A stretch of DNA of 49,443 bases from Paraburkholderia dilworthii (GTDB taxonomy: Bacteria; Pseudomonadota; Gammaproteobacteria; Burkholderiales; Burkholderiaceae): NCBI RefSeq assembly GCF_000472525.1, contig NZ_AWZT01000050.1, forward strand, positions 1 to 49,443. The letters are read 5' to 3'. Made by a program: the position numbers and the translations under genes. Shown here piece by piece: positions 35,757 through 45,900 of the stretch. The stretch's first letter is position 1. Each line of letters starts with the position of its first letter. The notes under the pieces were generated by a model, which was not told where the DNA came from, ran no database searches, and worked only from the letters and a program-made list of their open reading frames with translations.

Positions 35757-36554
35757 TTATTGCATGTACCAGCCGTGGCTCACGATGAAGGATTGCCCTG
35801 TGAGTGCCGCCGTTGGGAAGGTGGAGAGGAACAGGACGGTTTGGGCGACGTCTTCGACGGTGGTGAAAATGCCGTCGACAGTACCGCCGAGCATGACGCG
35901 CTTGACCACGTCTTCTTCGCTGATATTCAGTTCCTTGGCCTGCTCCGGAATCTGCTTGTCGACGAGCGGTGTACGCACGAAGCCCGGACACACGACATGC
36001 GAACGCACATTGTGCTTTGCGCCTTCCTTGGCGAGCACGCGAGCGAGCCCGAGCAGCGCATGCTTGGCCGTCACGTACGCGGACTTGAGCGGCGACGCCT
36101 CGTGCGAATGAACCGAGCCCATGTAGATGACGATGCCGCCGCGATCGTCTTTGTACATGTGCTTGAGCGCCGCCTTGGTGGTCAGGAACGCACCGTCCAC
36201 GTGAATAGCCTGCATCTTCTTCCAGTCTGAAAACGAGTAGTTTTCAATCGGGTTGACGATCTGAATGCCGGCATTCGAAATGAGGATGTCCATCGAGCCG
36301 AGTTCCGCCGCTACTTTGTCGATGCCCTGGTTGACGGCGTCTTCGTTCGTGACGTCCATCGCGATGCCGATCGCCTTGCCGCCGCCCTTCGTGATCTCTT
36401 CAGCGACGGCGTTCGCCCCGTCCAGGTTCAGGTCGGCAATCGCGACAGCCGCGCCCGCGGCCGAAAGGGTCAACGCAATCTGCTTGCCGATGCCGCTCGC
36501 GGCGCCGGTGACCACCGCGACCTTGCCATTCAGATTTGTGTTCAGTGACGACAT
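35757..36554 (-). CDS. hbdH: 3-Hydroxybutyrate dehydrogenase
   Basis: 265 residues, short-chain dehydrogenase. NAD-binding TGAASGIGKQ, NAG motif SNAGIQIVNP, catalytic Ser in MGSVHSH and YxxxK in YVTAKHALLG; the C-terminus ends GWYMQ as in bacterial 3-hydroxybutyrate dehydrogenases. It oxidises 3-hydroxybutyrate to acetoacetate during polyhydroxybutyrate use. GGAGG precedes the ATG. It is the first gene of a two-gene operon with the patatin. Confidence 0.94.
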   Translation of the reverse strand: MSSLNTNLNGKVAVVTGAASGIGKQIALTLSAAGAAVAIADLNLDGANAVAEEITKGGGKAIGIAMDVTNEDAVNQGIDKVAAELGSMDILISNAGIQIVNPIENYSFSDWKKMQAIHVDGAFLTTKAALKHMYKDDRGGIVIYMGSVHSHEASPLKSAYVTAKHALLGLARVLAKEGAKHNVRSHVVCPGFVRTPLVDKQIPEQAKELNISEEDVVKRVMLGGTVDGIFTTVEDVAQTVLFLSTFPTAALTGQSFIVSHGWYMQ

Positions 36555-36788
36555 CCAGAACCTCCATGCAGTTGATAAGCAATGAGACCACGAGCCGCGC
36601 GCAGCGAGAAGTCAGCCGAACGGCATAGGCGCTCTCCTATACCTTTCGGCCGAATGTTGCACTGCGGCCAATGCTGCTATTGTGCATGAACCATGTGGAA
36701 TCGATCGGTAAAAAGCACGCCCCGGCTTATCTATTTAAACTAGGCGTTTCGGCAGAATTCCGGTCGCTTCACTATCGAGGAGAATTGC

Positions 36789-37760
36789 ATGAATTATCGG
36801 CGTCTAGGCCGCTCGGGCTTGCAGGTCAGCGAGTTGTCCATCGGCTCCTGGGTCACGTACGGCAATCAGGTCGATCATCGAGCGGCGCGTGAATCGCTTG
36901 CGGCCGCGCGCGATGCGGGCGTCAACTTCTTTGACAACGCCGAGGTGTACGCCGGCGGCAAGTCAGAAGAAATCATGGGTCAGGCGCTCAAGGAACTGGC
37001 GTGGCCACGCGTAAGCTACGTCGTGTCGACCAAGTTCTTCTGGGGCCTGGAAGAAGCGCCCAATCAGTACCACACGCTGAACCGCAAATATCTGCTGAAC
37101 GCAATCGATTCATCGCTCAAACGTCTGCAACTCGACTATGTCGATCTGGTGTTCTGCCATCGTCCGGACCCGAACACGCCCGTCGAGGAAACCGTATGGG
37201 CAATGAGCGACATGATCACGCGCGGCAAGGCGCTGTACTGGGGCACGTCCGAATGGAGCGCCGACGAAATCCGCGCCGCTTACGAAGTTGCGGAGCGGCA
37301 TCATCTGCATAAGCCGGTCATGGAACAGCCGCAGTACAACCTGTTTCACCGCAAGCGCGTGGAGCAGGAATACAAGCGTCTCTACGAGGATATCGGTCTT
37401 GGGCTGACCACCTGGAGCCCGCTCGCGTCCGGACTGCTCACTGGCAAGTATCGCGACGGCGTACCGGCGGACAGCCGCGCGCAGTTGCAGGGCTACGACT
37501 GGCTGCGCAAACAGGTTACCGACGCAGGCAAGAACAATGTAGTCGGCAAGCTCGGCGAAGTGGCCGACGAACTGGGCTGCACGGTCGGCCAGCTCGCGAT
37601 TGCATGGATTCTCAAGAATCCGCATGTCAGCACGGTGATTACAGGCGCATCGCGCGTCGAGCAAATTGGCGAGAACATGAAATCCGCCGAAGTCGCCGAG
37701 CGGATTACGCCCGAGGTCAAGGAGCGGATCGAAGGCATTATCGGCGACGTGTACGACTAA
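36789..37760 (+). CDS. Aldo/keto reductase (KAB / YghZ-like)
   Basis: 323 residues, AKR fold related to potassium-channel beta subunits. The catalytic tetrad appears as DNAEVY (Asp, Tyr), TKFFWG (Lys) and FCHRPDP (His). Other signatures are LGRSGLQVSELSIGSWVTYG, WGTSEWSADEI and AWILKNPHVSTVITGAS (NADPH binding). It reduces aldehydes or ketones; the substrate is unknown. GGAGAATTGC precedes the ATG. Confidence 0.93.
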   Translation: MNYRRLGRSGLQVSELSIGSWVTYGNQVDHRAARESLAAARDAGVNFFDNAEVYAGGKSEEIMGQALKELAWPRVSYVVSTKFFWGLEEAPNQYHTLNRKYLLNAIDSSLKRLQLDYVDLVFCHRPDPNTPVEETVWAMSDMITRGKALYWGTSEWSADEIRAAYEVAERHHLHKPVMEQPQYNLFHRKRVEQEYKRLYEDIGLGLTTWSPLASGLLTGKYRDGVPADSRAQLQGYDWLRKQVTDAGKNNVVGKLGEVADELGCTVGQLAIAWILKNPHVSTVITGASRVEQIGENMKSAEVAERITPEVKERIEGIIGDVYD

Positions 37761-37785
37761 ACGCGGCTGCGTAGGACGTCTGTAT

Positions 37786-37810
37786 GCGGCCACAGCAGAA
37801 TCGTGGCCGC
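37786..37810. repeat. Perfect 8-bp inverted repeat after the aldo/keto reductase gene
   Basis: GCGGCCAC / GTGGCCGC with a 9-base loop, 25 bases after the stop, without a T-run. It may help termination or mRNA stability. Confidence 0.5.
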
Positions 37811-37999
37811 GCAGTGAGCCGCGCATTCCGACAACGCGCACGTAACGCCGCAGCGACTCACTGCGCGGCGCGGCGCGCGGCGTCGCGTACAATACGCGAC
37901 CGCGCTGCACATCGGCGCTCAGTGCCGTCGTGCCGTGCAATGCATCCGCATCGCCGATTCCAGCGTGGAACGGCGCGCCCTCTTTCAGCGTTTCCTCAT

Positions 38000-38845
38000 A
38001 TGCTCAGCTACCGCCACGCCTTTCATGCAGGCAATCACGCCGACGTTCTCAAACACGCGGTCTTGTTGCAGCTATTGCGCTACCTCGGTCAGAAGGACAA
38101 AGCCTACTGGTATATCGACACGCATGCCGGCGCGGGCGTCTATTCGCTGAAGGAAGGCTATGCGGTCAAGACCGGCGAGTTTCAGACGGGCATTGCGAAA
38201 CTGTGGGAGCGCAACGATCTGCCACCGCTCTTCTCCGACTATGTCGACGAGGTCGCCGCACTCAACTCGGACGGCCAGTTGCGCTTCTATCCCGGCTCGC
38301 CGTATATCGCCTGGCGGCAGATGCGCGAGCAGGACCGGATGCGTCTGTTCGAACTGCATACCACTGAAATCGACGTACTGCGCCACAATTTCCGCGATGC
38401 GGGCCGTCGCGCGATGCTGTACGCGGGCGACGGCTTCGACGGCATTCTCGCGTTGCTTCCGCCGGCGCCGCGCCGCGCGCTGGTGCTGCTCGATCCATCA
38501 TATGAGGACAAGCGCGACTACACGCGCACGCTTCGTTGCGTCGAAGAAAGCCTGAAGCGCTTTCCGACCGGCACGTACGCGGTTTGGTATCCGCAGGTGA
38601 GGCGACCGGAATCGCAGCGCTTCCCGGAGCAGCTGAAAAAACTGCAGGAGCGCAACTGGCTGCACGTCAGCCTGACCGTGAGCAATCCGCCGACGGACGG
38701 ATTTGGACTGTTCGGCAGCGGCATGTTTGTCCTGAATCCGCCGTACACGCTGCCGAAATTGCTCAAGGATCAGATGCCCTGGCTGGTGAAGGCGCTCGGC
38801 GAGGACAAGGCCGCGCAATTCAAGGTCGAATACCGCGGCGATTGA
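38000..38845 (+). CDS. rlmJ: 23S rRNA (adenine(2030)-N6)-methyltransferase RlmJ
   Basis: 281 residues beginning MLSYRHAFHAGNHADVLKH, the RlmJ signature. The SAM-binding DTHAGAGVYSL and the catalytic DPSYEDKRDY (a D/NPPY variant) follow. It methylates A2030 of 23S rRNA. Start is ATG 38000; the upstream extension of the frame is not conserved-looking. Convergent with the next gene. Confidence 0.95.
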   Translation: MLSYRHAFHAGNHADVLKHAVLLQLLRYLGQKDKAYWYIDTHAGAGVYSLKEGYAVKTGEFQTGIAKLWERNDLPPLFSDYVDEVAALNSDGQLRFYPGSPYIAWRQMREQDRMRLFELHTTEIDVLRHNFRDAGRRAMLYAGDGFDGILALLPPAPRRALVLLDPSYEDKRDYTRTLRCVEESLKRFPTGTYAVWYPQVRRPESQRFPEQLKKLQERNWLHVSLTVSNPPTDGFGLFGSGMFVLNPPYTLPKLLKDQMPWLVKALGEDKAAQFKVEYRGD

Positions 38846-38890
38846 TTCCCGGCGAGGAAACGCGCGCCGAACGTCCACCGTCACCGCGTG

Positions 38891-39931
38891 TTACTTCAGT
38901 TGCGCCGCGGCCTTGCGGGCGAAATCGTTGGTATAGGTCGCGTTCAGGTCGATCTTTTTCGGATCGAGCCGGCTGTCGAACGACGCCAGCGCGCGCAGCG
39001 AAGTCGCCGGACCGTCCGTGGGCATCAGGCCGTCGGGCGAATACGCGTCGCGCACGTTGTGGAACGCCTCTACATAGAGTGCGGAGTCGTTGAGCAGATA
39101 TGCCGGCGGCACCATCTTCAGCAGATCGGCATCACTCGCGGTTTGCAGCCAATGATCGGCGCGCACAATGGCATTGGCGAGCGCCTGCGTGGTCTTTGGA
39201 TATTTCTGGATGAAGCTCTCCGGTGCATACAGCGTTGCTGCGGGCATCGTTCCACCGAACACCTCCTGCGTGCCTTTCACAGTGCGCGTGTCCACGAGCA
39301 CCTTGATTGCGCCGCTGCGCGTGAGCTTCGTCATCATGGGGTCGACGTTGGAAAGCGCGTCGATCTGACCGTTGCCGACCGCCGCAAGCACCGTTGCGCC
39401 GCTGCCCACACCGATCGCCGCAATGTCGCTTCGCTGCACGCCTGCCTTGCGTAAGGCGACCGTCAGCACGAGATCGGTCGATGATCCCGGCGCGCTCACG
39501 CCGACCTTCGCGCCTTTGAAGTCCGCGAGCGTCTTTATCTTGTCTGCCTTCGAGGTCAACACCGCGACCACGATCTGCGGCGCGCGGCCCATGAGCGCAA
39601 AGGCCCGGTAATGCTGTCCCTTCGCCTGCATGAAGAGCGTGTGCTCGAACGCACCGGCGCCGACATCCGCGCTGCCGCCCACCACCGCTTCCAGTGCTTT
39701 TGAGCCACCCGCGAAATCCTCGAGCGTGACATCGAGGCCCTCGTCCTTGAAATAGCCCAACTGCTGCGCCGTCAGCACGGGCAAATAGTAAAGACCGGGC
39801 AGACCGCCGACGGCCATCGTCAGCGTCGGCTTTTCAGGGGTGTCTTTGGCGAACGCCACGCCGTGCAATGCGGCAACGGCCAACAGCGCGGCGCAAACAC
39901 CGGCAGCACGCCGCATCCAATGATTGGGCAT
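38891..39931 (-). CDS. ABC-transporter periplasmic substrate-binding protein (NMT1/SsuA-like)
   Basis: 346 residues. A signal peptide (AAGVCAALLAVAALHGVAFA) is followed by two lobes; LGYFKDEGLDVTLEDFAGGSKALEAVVGGSADVG is typical of the NMT1/THI5/SsuA group that binds sulfonates, nitrate or pyrimidine-like compounds. No permease or ATPase gene lies nearby, so it is an orphan binding protein. AAAAGGAGACG precedes the ATG. Its ligand is unknown. Confidence 0.9.
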   Translation of the reverse strand: MPNHWMRRAAGVCAALLAVAALHGVAFAKDTPEKPTLTMAVGGLPGLYYLPVLTAQQLGYFKDEGLDVTLEDFAGGSKALEAVVGGSADVGAGAFEHTLFMQAKGQHYRAFALMGRAPQIVVAVLTSKADKIKTLADFKGAKVGVSAPGSSTDLVLTVALRKAGVQRSDIAAIGVGSGATVLAAVGNGQIDALSNVDPMMTKLTRSGAIKVLVDTRTVKGTQEVFGGTMPAATLYAPESFIQKYPKTTQALANAIVRADHWLQTASDADLLKMVPPAYLLNDSALYVEAFHNVRDAYSPDGLMPTDGPATSLRALASFDSRLDPKKIDLNATYTNDFARKAAAQLK

Positions 39932-40143
39932 TTGACGTCTCCTTTTGTGCGTTCTAGTTCGATTGGGTTGCCGAGCCGCCAGCTGCAGGCTGGCTTTGCG
40001 CGAGAGACCGCCTGAAGATTGTCGTCGCCCGGCTGGAGGCGCGCCATGCGCCCAAACCCGAATGACCGGACGCGCGCGGATTCACGGCTCGGCGTGCCAG
40101 CACACGTCGAGCAAAAGTTGCAGGCGGGATCTGCGCGAGTGCG

Positions 40144-40500
40144 CTATTGCGGATGCGGCGCCGGCCGGGGCCTAAGCCTGGGCTGCGGCTGCGGACTGAC
40201 ACCACCACCGCCGCCGACGGGCAACTGAATATACGGCGCGACGACGATCGGTACTGACGAGTTTGGCGCCAGTTCGGTCGGCGTCGCTATCGGTTGCGCT
40301 TCGACGATGGGCTGCCGTGACAGCGGTGCTGTTTGCAGGACGGTTCCGCTCTGCCCGTCGCTGATACCGCTCTGCGAGTCGAGAATCACCGGTTTGCGGC
40401 TATTGCTGGACGCGGCAGATGCGCTCGACGCGGCGCAAGCCGTGATCAATGAAACTGTAATGGCAGCCAGAGCGGGTTTGAAGGAGCGGATCGAAGACAT
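40144..40500 (-). CDS. Small putative lipoprotein with Pro-rich tail
   Basis: 118 residues from ATG 40500. The N-terminus MSSIRSFKPALAAITVSLITACAASS has a hydrophobic core and a LITAC lipobox. The body is Ser/Pro/Gln-rich and ends in GGGGG and a PQPQPRLRPRPAPHPQ tail. No recognised domain. Codon use matches the genome, and GGAG lies upstream of the ATG only weakly. Probably a small surface or periplasmic lipoprotein of unknown role. Confidence 0.62.
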   Translation of the reverse strand: MSSIRSFKPALAAITVSLITACAASSASAASSNSRKPVILDSQSGISDGQSGTVLQTAPLSRQPIVEAQPIATPTELAPNSSVPIVVAPYIQLPVGGGGGVSPQPQPRLRPRPAPHPQ

Positions 40501-40622
40501 AGGGCGGACCGGTTGAATCGGGAAGGATCGATTGCGCTGAAAACGCCTCACCTTACCGTGACGCGGGTTTCGCGGCTAGTCGATATTCGCCATCTTCAGT
40601 TTCTTGGCGCCCAGATGTGACA

Positions 40623-40644
40623 AAGCCCCGGAAAGACGGGGCTT
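40623..40644 (-). terminator. Terminator of the DUF3563 gene
   Basis: AAGCCCCG / CGGGGCTT hairpin; on the minus strand it is followed by TTG, without a long T-run. Confidence 0.7.
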
Positions 40645-40709
40645 ACACTTACTTAACAGCTACTGCAAACTGCGCCGCACGGGCCGCGCTCATGCGCCGC
40701 CTGTGAAAC

Positions 40710-40856
40710 TTACAGCGAATAGCCGTTGGTTTCGAGCGAGCGGATGCGCTGTTCGAGCTGGACGATGTCCGACGACGAGGCCAGATAGGCTTCACGGCGG
40801 TCGCGCTCGGCAGTTTCGAACCAGGCGCTCAGCTTTTCAAGGACGTATGCAAACAT
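40710..40856 (-). CDS. DUF3563 family small protein
   Basis: 48 residues from ATG 40856, preceded by GGAGAACATC. The sequence MFAYVLEKLSAWFETAERDR followed by REAYLASSSDIVQLEQRIRS and LETNGYSL matches the DUF3563 family, short amphipathic-helical proteins common in Burkholderiaceae. The family has no established function. A hairpin terminator lies 65 bases downstream. Confidence 0.87.
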   Translation of the reverse strand: MFAYVLEKLSAWFETAERDRREAYLASSSDIVQLEQRIRSLETNGYSL

Positions 40857-41029
40857 GATGTTCTCCAAGGATCAGATTGAATCCCCGGTGGATTGCGCAT
40901 CAGGGATTTCCCGTAAAAGGGTTAACCCGGATTATAAGCCGATAGTGCAACCGCGCTAGTGAAATGCTCGCATGGAGTGCATTCCGATTTGGAATGAAGC
41001 ACCGACATAGTGCATTGAGGTCATTGATT

Positions 41030-41578
41030 TTATTGCGCTCCGTGATTTGTTGAGGAGACACCGCAATCCCAATCCGCGTTCAGCGCACTTTTTAGGTGCA
41101 TCTTCCCACCGGTTGCGACGCCGCCGCTGCCAGTCATACGTCCCTTCGTTGCGGCAATTACATTGCAGGCAGCGCTCTCTTCCCCAGCAGCCGCGTCGGC
41201 GAGTCGCTCGATGATCGGGCAATCCGGGCGGTCGTCACCGTGACAATGGTTAGCGAGGTGCGCCAACGTGTCGCGCATGTCGGTGAGTTCGGCGATGCGT
41301 CGGTTCAGATCGGCCACATGGTCCAGCGCGATGGCTTTCACTTCCGCACTGGCGCGCGAGCGGTCGTGCCACAGCGCCAGCAGCCGCCGAATGTCTTCGA
41401 CCAGAAAACCGAGCCGGCGCGCCTGGCGAATGAATCTCAGAGAATGCACCTCTTGCGGACCGTAGACACGATAACCGGCGCTGGTTCGAGCCTTTGCTGC
41501 AAGCAAGCCGACGCTTTCGTAATAGCGAATCATTTTCGCCGTGACGCCCGACGCGCGGGCCGCTTCACCAATGTTCAT
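41030..41578 (-). CDS. cueR: MerR-family copper efflux regulator CueR/HmrR
   Basis: 182 residues. The N-terminal MerR helix-turn-helix (MNIGEAARASGVTAKMIRYYESVGLL) is followed by a dimerisation helix and the metal-binding loop with two cysteines, HCHGDDRPDC, the Cu(I) pattern of CueR. The protein extends about 45 residues beyond the usual CueR end, with two further cysteines. ATG 41578 was chosen; the 11 residues encoded further upstream run into the promoter. It is divergent from the copper chaperone gene. Confidence 0.9.
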   Translation of the reverse strand: MNIGEAARASGVTAKMIRYYESVGLLAAKARTSAGYRVYGPQEVHSLRFIRQARRLGFLVEDIRRLLALWHDRSRASAEVKAIALDHVADLNRRIAELTDMRDTLAHLANHCHGDDRPDCPIIERLADAAAGEESAACNVIAATKGRMTGSGGVATGGKMHLKSALNADWDCGVSSTNHGAQ

Positions 41579-41602
41579 CACCGTTCCCCACTGTTTGCGT
41601 CG

Positions 41603-41633
41603 ATCGTACACCTTCCCACGGTGGGAAGGTCAG
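41603..41633 (-). promoter_or_regulatory. CueR-type promoter with 19-bp spacer and operator palindrome
   Basis: On the minus strand CTGACC and TACGAT are 19 bases apart, and the spacer is filled by the palindrome CCTTCCCAC-GTGGGAAGG. This over-long spacer is the hallmark of MerR-activated promoters. Its polarity points toward cueR itself. Confidence 0.83.
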
Positions 41634-41699
41634 CCACTTAAGTCGGGTTGGGAAGGCATAATTCAACTATCGCAACCGTCGTTTCCCGAGGCAATTCCG

Positions 41700-41942
41700 A
41701 TGAAAACTGATTTCCATGTTGAAGGCATGAGCTGCCAGCATTGCGTGGCGGCAGTCACCAACGCTATTCGCGAACACGACGAAGACGCGCAAGTGAAGGT
41801 GGATCTCGCGTCGGGCCATGTGGCGGTTGAATCGACGCAGTCTGTCGAGATGCTGACGGCCGCCATCGACGAGGCCGGCTATACGGTCAAAGGCGTCTCG
41901 TCCGACCCGGCCAGCGGCCCAACCGGCGGCGCTTTGCGCTAG
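41700..41942 (+). CDS. copZ: Copper chaperone / heavy-metal-associated domain protein
   Basis: 80 residues with the ferredoxin-like HMA domain. The Cu(I) motif GMSCQHC lies at residues 9-15; the rest (VKVDLASGHVAVES...AIDEAGYTV) is standard. It carries Cu(I) in the cytoplasm. GAGG lies before the ATG. The copper ATPase that normally accompanies it is not in this window. Confidence 0.93.
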   Translation: MKTDFHVEGMSCQHCVAAVTNAIREHDEDAQVKVDLASGHVAVESTQSVEMLTAAIDEAGYTVKGVSSDPASGPTGGALR

Positions 41943-41955
41943 GCGGGACGCAATC

Positions 41956-42876
41956 ATGTTCAAAGTCGCCGTTATAGGGGCTTCGGGCCTGCTCGGTCGC
42001 GCTATCGTCGACGAACTCGCGGCTCAACCGGCGTGGCAAGTCGTCGGTACCGCGTTCAGCCGGCCTGGGCCGAACACCGTCGCGCTCGATGTCCGCGATC
42101 CTCGGGAAATCGAGCAGTTTGTCGAGCGCGAAGCGCCCGATGCGCTCGTGGTTGCCGCCGCCGAGCGCCGGCCGGACGTGTGCGAGCGTCAGCCCGAGCT
42201 TGCGCGGGCGCTCAACGTCGACGCCGTGCGCGCGATCGCCGCCGCCGCACACCGGCGCGGCGCATGGACGCTATCCATTTCCACCGATTACGTTTTCGAC
42301 GGCACTCATCCGCCCTATCGGCCGGATTCCGCGCCGGCGCCGCTCAACGCATACGGGCGCAGCAAACTGGACGGCGAACACGCGTTGACCGGGACGACCG
42401 ACCTCGGCTGCGTGCTGCGCTTGCCGCTGCTGTATGGGCCAATTGTCGATTCGGCGGAATCTGCCGTGACAAGTCTTGTTCCGGCGATTGCCGCATCGGC
42501 TTCGGCGCAAGGCAAAGCGGTCAACATGGATGCATGGGCCATTCGTTACCCGACCTTCACGCCGGACGTCGCGTACGTGATCCGGCAGATGCTGGCGCGT
42601 CATGCCGAAGGCGACGCGATCCGCGGCATCGTGCAATGGTCGGGCGACGAGCCAATGACCAAGTACGAGATTGCCCTGCGCTTGGCGCAAGCGCTGCAAC
42701 TCGATGCGCGGTTGACGCCGCAGCACACGCCGACCGATGCGACGCCCCGCCCCCATAATTGCCATCTCGCGTCGGACCGGCTCGAACAGCTTGGCATCGG
42801 CCGCCGCACCCCGTTCGATACGGCGATACGCCAGGTATTGGCCGCTTTTCCGTGGCGCGGCGACACGCCGGCCTGA
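41956..42876 (+). CDS. RmlD-like SDR family oxidoreductase
   Basis: 306 residues. The Rossmann motif GASGLLGRAI, the STDYVFDG motif and YGRSK (active-site Tyr-x-x-x-Lys) define the extended SDR RmlD/MAT2B subgroup. RmlD reduces dTDP-4-keto-rhamnose, whereas MAT2B-like proteins have other roles; no rhamnose genes are nearby, so the substrate is open. It starts 13 bases after copZ, so it may be co-transcribed with it. Confidence 0.87.
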   Translation: MFKVAVIGASGLLGRAIVDELAAQPAWQVVGTAFSRPGPNTVALDVRDPREIEQFVEREAPDALVVAAAERRPDVCERQPELARALNVDAVRAIAAAAHRRGAWTLSISTDYVFDGTHPPYRPDSAPAPLNAYGRSKLDGEHALTGTTDLGCVLRLPLLYGPIVDSAESAVTSLVPAIAASASAQGKAVNMDAWAIRYPTFTPDVAYVIRQMLARHAEGDAIRGIVQWSGDEPMTKYEIALRLAQALQLDARLTPQHTPTDATPRPHNCHLASDRLEQLGIGRRTPFDTAIRQVLAAFPWRGDTPA

Positions 42877-42920
42877 CGAGCAGATAGCGGATAGCCCGGC
42901 TGAACGGCGGCAAGCCGGCA

Positions 42921-45900
42921 TCAATGGAAATCACGGCTGGCGGTGGCCAGATCGCCGAGCCATTCACTTAGATCTTCCAGGCGATGGGCGACCAGATGGA
43001 CGACCTCGCCTTTATGCTTCCGCCTTGCCTTGCCAGCCTGATTCGTGGGCGCCGTGTTATCGCCCTGATTGCCGCCGGTAGCGACGCCGTCGTCGCGCTG
43101 CAAGACCCCGTAGACCGCGAGCAGTGAAGAGCCCAGCAACGCCTTGCGCTGCTTTTCCACCAGCGACGGCCAGACGATCACATTGATCGAACCAGTTTCG
43201 TCTTCAATCGAAACGAAGATCGTGCCGTTCGCGGTGCCCGGCCGCTGCCGCACGGTGACGATGCCGCACGCCCGCGCGAGCGTGCCGTGCTGACATGCGG
43301 CGAGATCTGCCGCCGTGCGAAAACGCTGCTTCGCGAGACGCGCGCGCAACAGCGCAAGCGGATGACGATTGAGCGTGAGACCGAGGCTCGCATAATCGTC
43401 GACGATTTCGCGAGCCTCCGCTGCCTGCGGCAACATGAGCGGCGCTTCGGCAATCGGCGCATCGCGCAGCAGTTTCGGCACGACGTGTTGCGCGGTCACC
43501 GCCCACCATGCTTCGCGCCGATGGCCCGCGATACTCACGAGCGCATTCGCCGCGGCGAGTGCTTCGAGATCGCGCCGCGTGAGTGCGGCGCGGCGCGCAA
43601 GATCGTCGACATCGGTAAAGGGCGCCTCGCGGCGAGCCGCCATGATGCGCTCGGCAGCAACCTGCGCGAGTCCCTTGATCAGATGCATGCCGATGCGCAC
43701 GGCGGGGCCGCGCGCGCCATACGTGCTGGCCGGTTGAAATACGCGCGCGGTCAATCGTTTTGCGGCGCGCCCGATCGTCCGGCTGACCGTCAGGCGGCGT
43801 AGCGAAAGTTCGCGTAATTGCTGCGCGGATAATACGGCTTGCTGACGATGCAAACAGGTTTCGCTCGATACGATCCGCTGTCCTTCATGATCGCGTTGTT
43901 CGAAGGTCGACTCCCAGTCGCTCAGCGTTACGTCGGGCGGCAACACCTTGACGCCGTGACGCTTCGCATCCTGCACGAGTTGCGACGGCGAATAGAAGCC
44001 CAACGGCTGGCTATTGAGCAAGCCGGCCAGAAAAGCCGCCGGCTCATAGCGCTTTAACCATGCGCTCAGATAGACGAGCAGTGCGAAGCTCGCTGCATGA
44101 CTTTCCGGAAAACCATACTCGCCGAAACCTTCAATCTGCTGGCAGATACGGTCGATAAATTCCGGCTCGTAGCCGCGCGCCGACATACGGTCGCTCAAGT
44201 CCTTCTGATACTTCGCGAGGTTGCCGGTACGCCGCCAGGCCGCCATCGCGCGCCGCAACTGGTCGGCCTGCTCGCCGGTGTATTTCGCCGCGACCATCGC
44301 CAGATGCATGACCTGCTCCTGGAAAATCGGCACGCCAAGCGTGCGCTCCAGCACAGGCCGCAGTTCGTCCTTCGCGTAGTCGATTGGCTCGAGGCCCTGC
44401 TTGCGACGCAAATACGGATGCACCATGCCGCCCTGAATCGGCCCCGGCCGCACGATTGCGACTTCGATCACGAGATCGTAGTACTTGTTCGGCTTCAGGC
44501 GCGGCAGCATGCTTTGCTGCGCACGCGATTCGATCTGGAATACGCCGACCGTGTCCGCATGGCCGCACATTTCGTAGACGGCGCGGTCCTCGCGCGGAAT
44601 GTCCTGCACACGGAACTGCGGAAAGCCGCGCCTTAGCGCGACGAATTCTAGCGCGCGCCGAATAGCTGACAACATGCCTAGCGCGAGCACGTCGACCTTC
44701 AGCAGCTTGAGCGCGTCGATATCGTCTTTATCCCATTCGATCACGCTACGGTCTTTCATCGTCGCGTTTTCAATCGGCACGAGCCGCGAGAGCTTGTCTT
44801 TGGCAATCACAAAGCCGCCGACGTGTTGCGACAGATGACGCGGGAAAAGACGCAGTTCCTTCGTGAGACGGATCAGATTCTGCGTGATGTGGGAGTTAGC
44901 ATCGAAGCCTGCTTCCGCCAGATATCCGGCGACCGCTTCCGAACCATCCCACCATTGCTGCGATTTGCTGATCCGCTCGATCAACGACGCCTCCAGACCC
45001 AGCGCCTTGCCGACGTCCTTCAATGCGCTGCGCACATGGTATGTAATCAGCGACGCAGTCAGCGCCGCGCGATGACGCCCGTACTTCGCATAAATGTACT
45101 GGATCACCTCTTCGCGGCGCTGATGCTCGAAGTCGACGTCTATATCAGGCGGTTCGTTACGCGCTCGCGAGATGAAGCGCTCGATCAGCATGTTCATGTG
45201 CACCGGGTCGATTTCCGTCACATGCAGGCAGTAACAAACAATCGAATTCGCCGCCGATCCGCGGCCCTGGCAAAGAATGTTTCTGGAGCGCGCGAAACTC
45301 ACGATATCGTGCACCGTCAGAAAATACTTTTCATATTTCAGATCGGCGATCAGACCCAGTTCCTTTTCGATCTGATCGATGCGCTTCAGGTCCATGCCGT
45401 TCGGCCAGCGCTCCGTTGCACCAGCCATGACGAGCTTGCGCAGATAACCCGATGGCGATTCGCCGGCGGGCACCAGTTCTTCGGGATACTCATACTTGAG
45501 CTCGTCGAGCGAAAAGCGGCACAGCGCGGCGATAGTCAGCGTTTCTTCGAGCGTATCGCGTGGATAAAGCTTGCTGAGACGTACGCGCGTGCGCATATGC
45601 CGTTCGGCATTTGCTTCGAGTGCATGGCCGCATGCCGACAGCGGCGTGTTGAGGCCGATTGCAGTCATGGTGTCCTGCAAAGGCTTGCGCGACCGCGTGT
45701 GCATTAGAACGCCGCCCGCCGCAACCAGCGGCAAACCGCTTGCTTTTGAAATCATTCGCAAGGCATCGATCTGGAGATCGTCGCTGCCGGTTTGCCACAG
45801 TTCAAGCGCGATCCACGACCGGTTCCCGGCGAACGAGGCGAGCCAATGCGCGCAATGCAGCGTGTGCGAGAGCGTGGCCGTGCGCTGCGGCACGAGAATC

